Of a stretch of 64,000 nucleotides of DNA, positions 1 to 9,292 are shown piece after piece; the first letter of the stretch is position 1; each line of letters starts with the position of its first letter. The stretch is from NCBI RefSeq assembly GCF_002338065.1, contig NZ_DDHJ01000017.1:98556-162555 (forward strand), given 5' to 3'. The notes beneath the pieces are model-generated. The model did not search any database. It saw only the letters and a program-made list of their open reading frames with translations, and was not told where the DNA came from. This DNA comes from Pseudomonas sp. UBA1879 (GTDB taxonomy: Bacteria; Pseudomonadota; Gammaproteobacteria; Pseudomonadales; Pseudomonadaceae). Made by a program: the position numbers and the translations under genes.

Positions 1-51
1 CACTCCTACAGGTTATGCGATCCACTGTAGGAGTGAGCTTGCTCGCGATGG
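1..51. repeat. REP element pair (family A), partly cut by window edge
   Basis: The window opens inside a REP cluster. Bases 2-10 read as the distal end of an inverted copy, and about 25-51 carry a forward copy with the core GAGTGAGCTTGCTCGCGA. This core recurs between genes throughout the window. Confidence 0.75.
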
Positions 52-187
52 CGGATTTACAAGCGACGCAAGATCGAAAAGAACAAACGAACTACCCAGA
101 GCAACCATTGCGTTGCGGCAACACCCAAGCAACGCATTTCTCCGCGACACAGCTGTATCCATAACAACAATTCAGCGAGGTGAAAGC

Positions 188-1387
188 ATGTCTGGTAATC
201 GTGGTGTGGTGTATCTCGGCGCAGGCAAGGTCGAAGTACAGAAAATCGACTATCCCAAAATGCAGGACCCACGGGGTCGCAAGATCGAACACGGCGTTAT
301 CCTGCGCGTCGTTTCCACCAACATTTGTGGTTCCGACCAACACATGGTTCGCGGCCGTACCACCGCCCAAGTTGGTCTGGTGCTGGGCCACGAAATCACT
401 GGCGAAGTGATCGAGAAGGGCAGCGACGTCGAGAACCTGCAAATCGGCGACCTGGTGTCGGTTCCGTTCAACGTGGCGTGCGGCCGCTGCCGGTCCTGCA
501 AGGAACAACACACCGGTGTCTGCCTGACCGTCAACCCGGCCCGTGCCGGTGGCGCTTACGGTTACGTGGACATGGGCGACTGGACCGGCGGCCAGGCCGA
601 ATACGTCCTCGTGCCCTACGCCGACTTCAACCTGCTCAAACTGCCGAACCGTGACAAGGCCATGGAGAAAATCCGCGACCTGACCTGCCTCTCCGACATT
701 CTTCCAACCGGTTACCACGGCGCCGTGACGGCTGGCGTCGGCCCCGGCAGCTCGGTGTACATCGCCGGTGCCGGTCCTGTCGGTCTGGCGGCGGCTGCCT
801 CGGCACGTCTGCTGGGCGCGGCGGTGGTGATCGTCGGCGACGTCAATCCGGTGCGCCTGGCCCACGCCAAGGCGCAAGGTTTCGAAATCGCCGACCTCTC
901 CAAAGACACCCCGCTGCACGAACAGATCGCCGCACTGCTGGGTGAGCCTGAAGTGGACTGCGCTGTGGATGCCGTCGGCTTTGAAGCCCGCGGTCATGGT
1001 CATGACGGCGTGAAGTCCGAAGCCCCGGCGACGGTCCTGAACTCCCTGATGGGCGTCGTGCGCGTGGCTGGCAAGATCGGTATTCCGGGTCTGTACGTGA
1101 CTGAAGACCCGGGCGCCGTGGACGCCGCCGCGAAAGTGGGCAGCCTGAGCATTCGCTTCGGCCTGGGCTGGGCGAAGTCCCACAGCTTCCACACCGGCCA
1201 GACGCCGGTGATGAAGTACAACCGCGCCCTGATGCAAGCCATCATGTGGGACCGCATCAACATCGCCGAAGTGGTCGGCGTGCAAGTCATCAGCCTTGAC
1301 GACGCGCCACGCGGTTATGGCGAATTCGACGCAGGCGTGCCGAAGAAATTCGTGATCGACCCACACAAGATGTTCAGCGCGGCGTAA
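188..1387 (+). CDS. fdhA: Formaldehyde dehydrogenase, glutathione-independent
   Basis: This is a zinc-dependent, NAD-linked medium-chain dehydrogenase of 399 residues that oxidises formaldehyde to formate without glutathione. The catalytic zinc ligand region is visible as NICGSD (Cys47) and GHE (His68). The structural zinc Cys cluster is CGRCRSC...C (Cys98, 101, 104, 112). A Rossmann GAGPVG motif follows near residue 195. Length matches the Pseudomonas enzyme. I chose the ATG at 188 because GAGGTGAAAG lies just upstream; an in-frame codon at 113 would add 25 unrelated residues. The leader carries AACAACAA at 163-170, a motif of the kind bound by Hfq/Crc. A strong terminator follows. Cytoplasmic C1 detoxification is the expected role. 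Confidence 0.95.
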   Translation: MSGNRGVVYLGAGKVEVQKIDYPKMQDPRGRKIEHGVILRVVSTNICGSDQHMVRGRTTAQVGLVLGHEITGEVIEKGSDVENLQIGDLVSVPFNVACGRCRSCKEQHTGVCLTVNPARAGGAYGYVDMGDWTGGQAEYVLVPYADFNLLKLPNRDKAMEKIRDLTCLSDILPTGYHGAVTAGVGPGSSVYIAGAGPVGLAAAASARLLGAAVVIVGDVNPVRLAHAKAQGFEIADLSKDTPLHEQIAALLGEPEVDCAVDAVGFEARGHGHDGVKSEAPATVLNSLMGVVRVAGKIGIPGLYVTEDPGAVDAAAKVGSLSIRFGLGWAKSHSFHTGQTPVMKYNRALMQAIMWDRINIAEVVGVQVISLDDAPRGYGEFDAGVPKKFVIDPHKMFSAA

Positions 1388-1411
1388 GCCAGCAGCCAAT
1401 GCCGGTAAATG

Positions 1412-1437
1412 AAAGGCGACCTTCGGGTCGCCTTTTT
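1412..1437 (+). terminator. Rho-independent terminator of fdhA
   Basis: Stem AAAGGCGAC / GTCGCCTTT around a CTTCGG loop, followed by a T run. Confidence 0.9.
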
Positions 1438-1899
1438 ACGTTTGGCGCAGGTCCCAGCTTTAGACGGTGTAAGGCGTTTCCGTATTTGCTTAGGGAATTT
1501 TTGATTTCTGTTCCGGCTTGTTTCTGCGAGAGAAGTTGCGTAACGGCGAGCGTTTTGCCAACGCGTTCAGCAAGCGCCCACCCCTCAAAGCGGGATCGGC
1601 GCTGTGGACCCGCCAACTCGCGCGGGTTTTCGAGCCGCAACGTTTGATTGAGGTCGCGACGCCGTGAACGACCTTGCCGCGAGGCCTGCTGGCCGTTGAG
1701 CAAGGTCTACTTGGTGAGCCCGAGACGGCGCGCATTTCTTCGTTCAAGCCGGGCTTATATCGAGAAAGGTTAAGGGCGCGGCAATTGTCGAGTGTGGGCA
1801 CACGACGAGGGCGGGCACGTTTGAACTTCCCCCTGAGCAGCGGTCCAACGCGGAGTTATGCCGGCCTTGGCCGGTTCTCCTGTACGTGAGGTTGGCTCA
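1438..1899. other. Gene-free interval between fdhA terminator and DUF2780 gene
   Basis: About 460 bp without a convincing coding region, RNA gene or repeat. Open frames here have no recognisable protein character. The promoter and leader of the DUF2780 gene are expected at its right end. I see nothing else in it. Confidence 0.5.
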
Positions 1900-2460
1900 A
1901 TGAACGTTTCACGCAAACACGCACGCGGCGCTGTTCTGGCGACTCTGATGGCACTCGCCGCGACACCGGCTCTGGCATTCAATCTGAACGACGCGGCCAA
2001 TGCCGTTTCCAGCGCCACCGGCGGCCAACAGAAAGCCACCGCTGCGCCTGAAGCTGCCGGACTGCTCAACACCCTTGGCACACAACTGAACGTCTCCCCA
2101 CAGCAAGCCGTCGGCGGCACCGGCGCACTGCTGGGCCTGGCCAAGAACAAACTGTCTGGCAATGATTACTCGCAACTCAGCAAGTCGGTCCCTGGCCTTG
2201 ACCAACTCGCCGGTACCTCCGCACTTGGCAGCCTCGGCGGGCTGGGTGGCATGCTTGGCAACGCCGGCAGCCAGTCCGCCGTCAACAATGCGCTCGGTAA
2301 CGTGCAAAGCATGGGCGACGTGACTAAAGCTTTCGGCGCATTGGGCATGGACGGCAGCATGGTCGGCCAGTTCGTCCCGCTGATCTTGCAGTACCTCGGT
2401 CAGCAAGGCGCCAGCGGCTCTGCGCTGTCGGCGTTGAGTGGGGTGTGGGGGGCGAAGTGA
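1900..2460 (+). CDS. DUF2780 family exported protein
   Basis: A 186-residue protein with a clear Sec signal peptide: basic start (residues 1-9), hydrophobic core, and a TPALA-F cleavage site near residues 23-27. The mature part is rich in Ala, Gly, Leu and Ser and contains the 'VGGTGALLGLAKNKLSGNDYSQL' type region of DUF2780 proteins, with Gly-rich low-complexity stretches (LGSLGGLGGMLGNAG). These proteins are predicted periplasmic or outer-membrane associated and have no known function. The ATG at 1900 is chosen because the signal peptide begins there; upstream in-frame codons add residues that do not fit. A REP cluster follows, so it is probably monocistronic. Confidence 0.8.
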   Translation: MNVSRKHARGAVLATLMALAATPALAFNLNDAANAVSSATGGQQKATAAPEAAGLLNTLGTQLNVSPQQAVGGTGALLGLAKNKLSGNDYSQLSKSVPGLDQLAGTSALGSLGGLGGMLGNAGSQSAVNNALGNVQSMGDVTKAFGALGMDGSMVGQFVPLILQYLGQQGASGSALSALSGVWGAK

Positions 2461-2513
2461 TTTTGCCCACGAAGGCGTGGGCAGCCGCAACACCATCGTC
2501 GACAGATGCATCG

Positions 2514-2704
2514 CCATCGCGAGCAAGCTCACGCCTACACGAAAGGAGCGCTGCTGGAATCTCTGCGTGAAGGCTTGTTGCGGGTGCGCTCGTCCCTCGG
2601 GACACCGCAATTGCTGTAGGAGTGAGCTTGCTCGCGAACGGGGCGTGTCAGTCAGCATCGCTGTATCTGATGAACTACTATCGCGGGCAAGCGCGCTCCT
2701 GCCA
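2514..2704. repeat. REP cluster, three copies (family A)
   Basis: Inverted copy at 2514-2539, forward copy at 2614-2640 and a GCGGGCAAGCGCGCTC variant, inverted, at about 2680-2704. They fill the space between the convergent DUF2780 and acyltransferase genes. Confidence 0.8.
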
Positions 2705-2708
2705 CGAC

Positions 2709-3602
2709 TTATCGGGTGGATTCATTCCCACGCAACTCGGCAATCCTCGCGTTTTTTTCGGTCCACAGCCGGTTCACCCAGTCCTGTACGTATTCGCGAA
2801 ACACCGGGTCGTTTTCGTAGTCGCCTTGCCACAGGGCGGGGTCGAGCTCACGGGTGTTGATGTCGATGATCACTTTGGGGACCCGCCCTGAAATCAGGTC
2901 CCAGAAGCCGGGAATGCGCTCGCTGGGATACACGACGGTCACGTCCAGCACGGCGTCGAGTTGTTCTCCCATCGCGGCCAGGACGAATGCCACGCCACCG
3001 GCCTTGGGGCGGAGCAGGTAGGGATAGGGTGACCCCTGTTCCGCGTGTTTGGCCGGTGTGAAACGGGTGCCTTCCAGGTAGTTCACCACGGTCACGGGTT
3101 GGCGCTTGAACAGCTCGCAGGCTTCCCGGGTGATTTCCAGGTCCTTGCCTTTCAGCTCGGGGTGTTTGGCCAGAAAGGCTTTGGTGTAGCGCTTCATGAA
3201 CGGGTAGTCGAGCGCCCACCACGCCAGGCCGAGGAACGGCACCCAGATCAGTTCTCTTTTGAGAAAAAATTTGAAAAACGGCGTTCGGCGATTCAGCGCC
3301 TGCACCAGCGCCGGAATGTCGACCCACGATTGATGGTTGCTGATCACCAGATACGACGTGTCGTCGCGCAGGCCCTTGTCGCCGTTGATCTCCCACCGGG
3401 TCGGGATGCACAGCTTGAAGATCAGCTTGTTGATTTCGGCCCAGGTCTCGGCAATCCACATCACGGCCCACGAGCAGCGGTCGCGCATCTCGCTCTGAAA
3501 CACCAGTTTGAGCAACGCGAAGACCATCAGCGGCCCGAACAGCACCAGTGTGTTGAGCAGAAGCAGCAGCGTGACAGCGATTCCGGTAAGCAGGTGACGC
3601 AT
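2709..3602 (-). CDS. Acyltransferase, PlsC/YihG-like (LPLAT family)
   Basis: A 297-residue inner-membrane acyltransferase that likely transfers acyl chains to a lysophospholipid or related acceptor. An N-terminal hydrophobic helix (about residues 5-35) anchors it. The HX4D catalytic motif is NHQSWVD (His90, Asp95), and the acceptor-phosphate motif is EGTR (177-180). Overall it resembles the YihG subgroup rather than housekeeping PlsC, which is shorter. The real acceptor cannot be told from sequence. It stands alone on the minus strand, divergent from the following secreted protein gene, with a REP cluster at its 3' end. Confidence 0.85.
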   Translation of the reverse strand: MRHLLTGIAVTLLLLLNTLVLFGPLMVFALLKLVFQSEMRDRCSWAVMWIAETWAEINKLIFKLCIPTRWEINGDKGLRDDTSYLVISNHQSWVDIPALVQALNRRTPFFKFFLKRELIWVPFLGLAWWALDYPFMKRYTKAFLAKHPELKGKDLEITREACELFKRQPVTVVNYLEGTRFTPAKHAEQGSPYPYLLRPKAGGVAFVLAAMGEQLDAVLDVTVVYPSERIPGFWDLISGRVPKVIIDINTRELDPALWQGDYENDPVFREYVQDWVNRLWTEKNARIAELRGNESTR

Positions 3603-3795
3603 AAATCACTCAGGGTTGAGGGAAGGGCAGGCATGATAAGCAGCTTGGGCAATGCAGCCAAATCCAGCGGGTGTGGACAAATGTTTCACGGCGTTACCTG
3701 TAACTTGACTTCTTCTTTGTAAGCGAACGAACACCAAAGTTGCGGTCTAAAATCGGGCGCGTTTGATGCCCATCCCATTGCGAGGAATCTGTTAC

Positions 3796-4296
3796 GTGAA
3801 ATCCCTTCTGGCGCTTCTGTCTTTGCTGGCGTTGCCTGTCATGGCCGCCGAACCGACGTTGTACGGTCGCTACGAGTACATCCAGGTCTCGGAATTTGGT
3901 GAGACCTTCAAGGCGAAAATGGACACCGGCGCGCTCACTGCTTCGTTGTCGGCCAAGGATATCGAGCTGTTCAAGCGGGATGGCGACGATTGGGTGCGCT
4001 TCCGTCTGGCGACCAAAGACGCCGATAACAAAGTCTACGAACACAAGGTGTCGCGCATCAGCCGGATCAAAGGCCGCTCGGACGGCGAGGACGAGGATGA
4101 GCCGGTCGATCCGACCAAACGCCCGGTCGTGGATCTCGAACTGTGCCTGGGTAACGTCAAACGCACTGTTGAAGTGAACCTCGTGGATCGCAGCCACTTC
4201 AACTACCCGCTGTTGATCGGGGCCAAGGCGCTGCGTGAGTTCGGTGCCGCGGTGAACCCGGCCCGTCGCTACACCGCTGACAAGCCAGAGTGCTGA
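3796..4296 (+). CDS. Retropepsin-like 'ATP-dependent zinc protease' family protein
   Basis: A 166-residue exported protein of the family once called ATP-dependent zinc proteases (RimB-like; now seen as retropepsin-like aspartic proteases). The motif MDTGALTASL (Asp43-Thr-Gly) matches the aspartic protease active-site triad, followed by a conserved KRPVVDLELCLG region and LIGAKAL near the C-terminus. I chose GTG 3796 because it starts a typical signal peptide (MKSLLALLSLLALPVMAAE), and GAGGAA lies about 8 bases upstream. An ATG at 3766 in the same frame would bury that signal peptide. It precedes creB by about 90 bp but is not obviously part of the cre operon. Confidence 0.8.
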   Translation: MKSLLALLSLLALPVMAAEPTLYGRYEYIQVSEFGETFKAKMDTGALTASLSAKDIELFKRDGDDWVRFRLATKDADNKVYEHKVSRISRIKGRSDGEDEDEPVDPTKRPVVDLELCLGNVKRTVEVNLVDRSHFNYPLLIGAKALREFGAAVNPARRYTADKPEC

Positions 4297-4388
4297 TAAC
4301 GGCGCAAGGTTGACGGCAAGCGGCGCGGATTGACGTGTGGTGCTGATATCCGGCACCGTTCCGGCTTTACTCCAAGCGCTCGGATGCC

Positions 4389-5072
4389 ATGCCTCACATT
4401 CTGATTGTCGAAGACGAAGCCGCCATCGCCGACACCCTCGTCTATGCCTTGCAGGGCGAGGGTTTCACCACCACTTGGCTGACGCTGGGGCAGGCGGCGG
4501 TCGAGCATCAACGCCGGACCCCTGCGGACCTGATCATCCTGGACATCGGCCTGCCCGATATCAGCGGTTTCGAAGCCTGCAAGCAACTGCGCCGTTTCTC
4601 CGAAGTACCGGTGATGTTCCTGAGCGCCCGCGATGGCGAACTCGATCGGGTGGTGGGCCTTGAAATCGGTGCAGACGACTATGTGGTCAAGCCCTTCAGC
4701 CCTCGGGAAGTCACCGCGCGGGTTCGGGCCATTCTCAAGCGCATGGCGCCTCGGGCCGAGTCACCTTCGCCCACTGCTGGTCATTTTTTGATCGACACCG
4801 ATCGCATGCTCATTCGCTATCGCGGACAGCCACTGAACCTCACCCGTCACGAATTCCGGCTGCTGCAGTGCTTGCTCAAGCAACCGCAGCGAGTGTTCAG
4901 CCGCGAGCAGTTGCTCGATGCGGTCGGCGTGCCCAGCGACGCTGGTTATGAGCGCAGCATCGATAGTCACATCAAGAGCGTGCGGGCCAAATTACGAGTG
5001 ATCGAGGCCGAAGCGGAGCAGATCCAGACCCATCGCGGCTTGGGCTACAGCTTCAGTCCGGATCGCAGCTGA
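4389..5072 (+). CDS. creB: Two-component response regulator CreB
   Basis: A 227-residue OmpR/PhoB-type regulator. The receiver domain (1-120) has acidic pocket residues VEDE, phosphoacceptor Asp52 in LDIGLPD, and Lys101 in VVKPFSP. The winged-helix DNA-binding domain follows (about 130-225; RHEFRLLQCL, YERSIDSHIKSVRAKL, HRGLGYSF). The gene overlaps the sensor creC by one base and lies before creD, the classical creBCD order. In Pseudomonas the CreBC system (BlrAB) links penicillin-binding-protein inhibition and fermentative metabolism to beta-lactam resistance and envelope functions. The call rests on order plus domain structure. Confidence 0.9.
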   Translation: MPHILIVEDEAAIADTLVYALQGEGFTTTWLTLGQAAVEHQRRTPADLIILDIGLPDISGFEACKQLRRFSEVPVMFLSARDGELDRVVGLEIGADDYVVKPFSPREVTARVRAILKRMAPRAESPSPTAGHFLIDTDRMLIRYRGQPLNLTRHEFRLLQCLLKQPQRVFSREQLLDAVGVPSDAGYERSIDSHIKSVRAKLRVIEAEAEQIQTHRGLGYSFSPDRS

Positions 5073-6493
5073 TGCGCCTGAGCATCCGGATTTTTCTGGT
5101 CTACGCGCTGTTCATCGGACTGACCGGCTATTTCGTCCTCAGCACGGTGATGAAGGAAGTGCGCCCCGGCGTTCGTCAGTCAACGGAAGAAACGTTGGTC
5201 GACACCGCCAACCTGCTCGCCGAAGTCCTGCGCGAAGACGTCAAGAACGGCACCCTGAGCCAAAGCCGATTTCCCGAGGTGCTGAAGGCCTACGGCCTGC
5301 GTCAACCCGCCGCGACCATCTGGGGTTTGCCGAAAAATCAGGTGAACAACCGCGTCTATGTCACCGATGCCAAAGGCATCGTGCTGCTCGATTCCAGCGG
5401 CGAAGCCGTGGGGCAGGATTATTCCCGTTGGAATGACGTCTACCTGACCTTACGAGGGGAGTACGGTGCGCGCTCGACCCGCAGTGATCCGCAAGACCCG
5501 AACTCCTCCGTGATGCACGTCGGCGCGCCGATTCATGACAACGGCCGGATCATCGGCGTTGTAACGGTCGCCAAGCCCAACAGCTCTCTGCAGCCTTATG
5601 TGGACCGAACCGAGCGCCGTTTGCTGTGGTATGGCGCGGGGTTGATGGTCTTGGGCTCGATGTTTGCGGCGCTGTTGTCAGGCTGGCTGAGCTATTCGTT
5701 ACGGCGCCTGACGAGCTATGCGCAGGCGGTGAGCGAAGGGCGGCGCGCCGAGTTGCCGCATTACCGAGGCGGCGAGCTGGCGCAACTCTCACACGCGGTT
5801 GAACACATGCGTACGCAGCTGGAGGGCAAAGCCTACGTTGAGCGCTACGTGCATACGTTGACGCATGAGCTGAAGAGCCCGTTGGCGGCCATTCGCGGTG
5901 CGACGGAATTGCTTCACGAGGACATGCCCGGCGAGCAACGCCGGCGTTTCATCGACAACATCGACAGTGAAAGCTCACGCATGCAGCAGTTGATCGAGCG
6001 GCTGTTGAATCTGGCGACGGTCGAGCAGCGGCAGACGCTGGAGGAGCCTGTCGTGGTGCACGTTGTGGCGTTGGTTGATGACATTCTCGCCGCCCAGTGG
6101 GGGCGAATCGAACGCAAGCAGTTGAAGATCGAGCAACTGATCACGCCTGGCCTGTGCATCACCGGCGAACCTTTTCTATTGCGGCAGGCGCTCGCCAACT
6201 TGCTGGAGAATGCGCTGGATTTCACCCCGAACGACGGCACATTACGATTCACTGCCGAACAAGAGGGCGAGCGGGTGCGTGTCAGCCTGTTCAACAGCGC
6301 CGACGCCATTCCTGACTACGCATTGCCACGTCTGAGCGAGCGCTTTTATTCGCTGCCAAGGCCTGACAGTGGCCGTAAAAGCACGGGACTTGGACTCAAT
6401 TTCGTTGAGGAAGTCGCACAGCTGCACGGTGGTGAACTGCGTATTGGCAATGTTGAAGGCGGCGTGCGAGTGGTTCTGACGCTCGCGACCTGA
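5072..6493 (+). CDS. creC: Two-component sensor histidine kinase CreC
   Basis: A 473-residue membrane sensor. TM1 (about 6-25) and TM2 (about 186-207) flank a periplasmic sensor region, followed by HAMP (about 205-255). The dimerisation/phosphorylation box is HTLTHELKSPL, with His265. The HATPase domain shows NLLENALDF (N box), SGRKSTGLGLNFV (G2 box). It autophosphorylates and passes phosphate to CreB. The start ATG shares its A with the creB TGA, so translation is coupled. Confidence 0.92.
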   Translation: MRLSIRIFLVYALFIGLTGYFVLSTVMKEVRPGVRQSTEETLVDTANLLAEVLREDVKNGTLSQSRFPEVLKAYGLRQPAATIWGLPKNQVNNRVYVTDAKGIVLLDSSGEAVGQDYSRWNDVYLTLRGEYGARSTRSDPQDPNSSVMHVGAPIHDNGRIIGVVTVAKPNSSLQPYVDRTERRLLWYGAGLMVLGSMFAALLSGWLSYSLRRLTSYAQAVSEGRRAELPHYRGGELAQLSHAVEHMRTQLEGKAYVERYVHTLTHELKSPLAAIRGATELLHEDMPGEQRRRFIDNIDSESSRMQQLIERLLNLATVEQRQTLEEPVVVHVVALVDDILAAQWGRIERKQLKIEQLITPGLCITGEPFLLRQALANLLENALDFTPNDGTLRFTAEQEGERVRVSLFNSADAIPDYALPRLSERFYSLPRPDSGRKSTGLGLNFVEEVAQLHGGELRIGNVEGGVRVVLTLAT

Positions 6494-6497
6494 TGCC

Positions 6498-6583
6498 TGG
6501 GGGGCGGGCTTGTTGGCGAATGTATTGGGTCAGCGGCGTGGCAGTTGGCTGACATATCGGCTTCGTCAGCAAGCGGGTCCCAC
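6498..6583. repeat. REP pair between creC and creD (family B, degenerate)
   Basis: Forward copy at about 6499-6523 (CGGGCTTGTTGGCGAATG) and inverted copy at about 6559-6583 (TTCGTCAGCAAGCGGGTC). Confidence 0.6.
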
Positions 6584-6692
6584 GGCCTTCGGCCAGATAC
6601 CACCGGATTTCTCCACACACTCTCCATATTCACCCCATCATCCCTCCACATCGGCTTTGCACACTCTCCCCATCGAAAACCGGGAGAGTCGC

Positions 6693-8066
6693 ATGAACAA
6701 AGGCATGTCGTTGTACAAACTGGGAATGATCGGGTTGCTGATGCTGCTCCTGCTGATTCCGCTGATGATGATCAACGGGATCATTCAGGACCGACAGGGT
6801 CGGCGCAGCGTTGTGATCCACGACATCGCTCGCAGTTCCAGCTATAGCCAACAACTGACCGGCCCCGTGCTGATCGTGCCTTATCGCAGGACCATTCAGG
6901 TGTCTCGCCACAGCGACGTCACTCAACAACGTTACGAAGAGCCCGTCGAAGAGCGAGGGCGGCTGTATTTTCTCCCCGATCAATTCGCCCTCGACGGCGA
7001 GGTCCAGACTGAGGTCCGCGCGCGGGGCATTTACGAGGCGCGGCTGTATCACGCGACCAACACAATCAAGGGCAATTTCGTTTTGCCTGAACGTTTCGGG
7101 TTAGGCGACGCGTACAAGAACTACCGTTTTGACGAGCCGTTCCTGGCGATTGGCATCAGCGACGTCCGTGGGATTGAAGACGGTTTGAAACTGGACCTGA
7201 ACGGCAAAAAATTCGATTTCGTGCCCGGCACGGATGTTCCGCTGCTCGGTGAGGGCGTAAGGGTCATGCTGCCAACGGAAAACGGCGCTGAAAACAGGAC
7301 GCTGAGCTTCGCGTTCGATCTGCGCCTGCAAGGCACTGGGCAGCTTCAGGTCACGCCCGTGGGCAAATCCAGCCGCGTGGCTCTGTCAGCCGACTGGCCG
7401 CACCCCAGCTTCATCGGCGATTACCTGCCCAGCGCTCGCAACGTGTCCGACACCGGTTTCACTGCCACTTGGGAAACCTCGTTCTTTTCGACCAATGTGC
7501 AGGACATTCTCAATCACTGCTCGGCGTCGAAAATTTGCGCTGAGCTCACGGCCCGCAGCTTCGGCGTCAGCTTCATCTCACCGGTCGATCAGTACCTGAA
7601 GGCGGATCGCTCGATCAAATACGCGCTGCTGTTCATCGCGCTGACGTTCGCTGGTTTCCTGCTGTTCGAAGTGCTCAAGGGGCTGGCCGTACACCCGGTT
7701 CAATACGCGCTGGTCGGCGCGGCGCTGGCGCTGTTTTACCTGCTGCTATTGTCGCTGTCTGAGCACATCGGTTTTGGTCTGGCGTACCTGCTGTCCGCCA
7801 CGGTCTGCGTCGCGCTCATCAGCTTTTACGTCTCCCATGTGCTGGGCGGCGTGGTCCATGGGGTCGGTTTCGGTATCGGACTTGGCACGCTGTACGCGTT
7901 GCTCTATGGGTTGCTCAGTGCTGAGGATTACGCATTGCTGATGGGCTCGCTGCTGCTGTTCGGTTTGCTGGGGGTGTTCATGGTGCTGACCCGCAAACTC
8001 GATTGGTACGCCATCGCACAACGCCCGGCCAAACCTGCCGACGTCCCTTCGGGGGTGGCCGAATGA
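6693..8066 (+). CDS. creD: Inner membrane protein CreD
   Basis: A 457-residue CreD protein. One N-terminal transmembrane segment (about 10-27) is followed by a large periplasmic region (IVPYRRT, FALDGEVQTEVRARGIYEA, LSADWPHPSFIG), then a cluster of C-terminal membrane helices (about 315-440). CreD is an output gene of CreBC; its biochemical role is not known, but it is induced on PBP inhibition. The ATG at 6693 has GGGAGAG eight bases upstream. I looked for the TTCAC-N6-TTCAC cre tag in the 200-bp gap after creC and did not find a full copy. Confidence 0.92.
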   Translation: MNKGMSLYKLGMIGLLMLLLLIPLMMINGIIQDRQGRRSVVIHDIARSSSYSQQLTGPVLIVPYRRTIQVSRHSDVTQQRYEEPVEERGRLYFLPDQFALDGEVQTEVRARGIYEARLYHATNTIKGNFVLPERFGLGDAYKNYRFDEPFLAIGISDVRGIEDGLKLDLNGKKFDFVPGTDVPLLGEGVRVMLPTENGAENRTLSFAFDLRLQGTGQLQVTPVGKSSRVALSADWPHPSFIGDYLPSARNVSDTGFTATWETSFFSTNVQDILNHCSASKICAELTARSFGVSFISPVDQYLKADRSIKYALLFIALTFAGFLLFEVLKGLAVHPVQYALVGAALALFYLLLLSLSEHIGFGLAYLLSATVCVALISFYVSHVLGGVVHGVGFGIGLGTLYALLYGLLSAEDYALLMGSLLLFGLLGVFMVLTRKLDWYAIAQRPAKPADVPSGVAE

Positions 8067-8145
8067 GTCGCTGGCTGGGGTTGCGGGAGGATCAGCAGTT
8101 AGGCGAGCGGCTTTCAGGATGGCTTGCCCAAGAACTCAATGTGAT

Positions 8146-8237
8146 CTGTAGGAGCGCGCTCGCCCGCGATGGGGGTGGGTCAGTGCCACCATCGCGGGCA
8201 GGTATCAAGCGCTCGCGGGCAAGCGCGCCCCTACAGG
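8146..8237. repeat. REP cluster (family A variant)
   Basis: Forward copy 8146-8173 (GGAGCGCGCTCGCCCGCGAT), a partial inverted copy 8187-8202 and an inverted copy 8211-8237, between creD and the convergent GST gene. Confidence 0.75.
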
Positions 8238-8243
8238 CAACAC

Positions 8244-8870
8244 TCAAACGGGTGGCTGTGTTTCCAACATCGACGGGCGCTGGCTGACATCGTAATACCA
8301 GCTGGCCAAACGGGAGTAGGTGCTGCGCCAGCCCAGATCCGGCTGGCGAAAGTCCAGATAGCCCAGGCCACAGGCGAGGCTGATCGAGGCAATGTCAAAG
8401 TGCGCGCTCAACTCAGTCACAGCCTCGTTTTCGAAATACTCCAGGGAGCGGGCAATCTTCTCGCTCTGGTTCGCCAGCCATTCCTCCCACTGTTTGTCTT
8501 GAGGGCGAAGAAAGGTCTCGTAGCGGATCAACACGGCAGCGTCGAGCACCGCGTCGGCCAACGACGCCAAGGTCAAACGCCGCCAGCGAGCCGAGCCTTC
8601 TCGCGGGATCAGCGGATTGCCGACGTGCTGATGGTCCAGATAATCGAGGATCACTCGGCTGTCGTGGATGACGTGGTTGTCCGCGAGAACCAGCGCGGGG
8701 ATTTTTCCGCAGGGATTGTCGTGGCACACCTCGGGGTTTGGATTGACGGGCGTGACATTCACCGGCTTGAGGTTGACCCTGCCTGTCTGTCCCGTTTCGT
8801 GAAGCAGAACCCGCACTTTGCGCGAGAATGGCGAGGCCGGGTTGTGATACAGCGTCATGCTGGGAGACAT
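8244..8870 (-). CDS. Glutathione S-transferase family protein
   Basis: A cytosolic GST-like protein of 208 residues. The N-terminal thioredoxin-like domain starts MTLYHNPASPFSRKVRVLL and includes the cis-Pro/GSH site region GKIPALVLADNHVIHDSRVILDYL. The all-helical C-terminal domain holds SISLACGLGYLDFRQPDLGW. Substrate cannot be inferred. Two ATGs lie six bases apart (8876, 8870); the second is better spaced (7 bases) from GAGG, so I use it. It stands alone, convergent with creD. Confidence 0.88.
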   Translation of the reverse strand: MSPSMTLYHNPASPFSRKVRVLLHETGQTGRVNLKPVNVTPVNPNPEVCHDNPCGKIPALVLADNHVIHDSRVILDYLDHQHVGNPLIPREGSARWRRLTLASLADAVLDAAVLIRYETFLRPQDKQWEEWLANQSEKIARSLEYFENEAVTELSAHFDIASISLACGLGYLDFRQPDLGWRSTYSRLASWYYDVSQRPSMLETQPPV

Positions 8871-9031
8871 GGACATTCCTCTGAGCGAACCGGCCTTAAG
8901 ACTAGTCAGAGGCTTGATGCCATGCAATGTCTCGCTGTCGCGTGCGGATCGATAAATTCGATCCGTTCGCAATTTTCCAATAAGCAGCAGACCTTGCGTC
9001 GATCCTCGGTGCAGCCTTGCGGTGCGAATGG

Positions 9032-9292
9032 CTACTTGGGTTTTTCGTTACGCCACCAGCTGTATATCAGCAGGTCCACCCCAAGAAAAAAGATGCCAAA
9101 GAGCAGCATTTGATAATCCACAAAGTACGTAGCCTGTACCTCTTCCACAGCGACAATCCATGAAATCACGTATTTGAAGTAGAAGGTGATAAGCGCAAGA
9201 CCTGCCAGGCATTGATAGAACCTAGGTATCACGATTCGATGCACACCCCAGGTTACAATCGCTACGATTGCGAGAGATATACACGTCCCCAC
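9032..9292 (-). CDS. Small three-helix membrane protein, candidate immunity protein
   Basis: I do not recognise the family. It encodes 86 residues with three hydrophobic helices (about 4-22, 25-49, 61-80) and a short basic tail (RNEKPK). The GTG start overlaps the stop of the upstream gene (TAGTG), so translation should be coupled. The DNA is AT-richer than its neighbours, a sign of horizontal transfer. Position directly after an Hcp-linked unknown protein suggests an inner-membrane immunity protein that blocks a membrane-active toxin. This role is inference from context and topology only. Confidence 0.6.
   Translation of the reverse strand: MGTCISLAIVAIVTWGVHRIVIPRFYQCLAGLALITFYFKYVISWIVAVEEVQATYFVDYQMLLFGIFFLGVDLLIYSWWRNEKPK

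Noticed and set aside
6494..6692. CreB binding tag (TTCAC-N6-TTCAC) upstream of creD
   Set aside because: Only a single TTCAC was found; the second repeat at the right spacing is missing.
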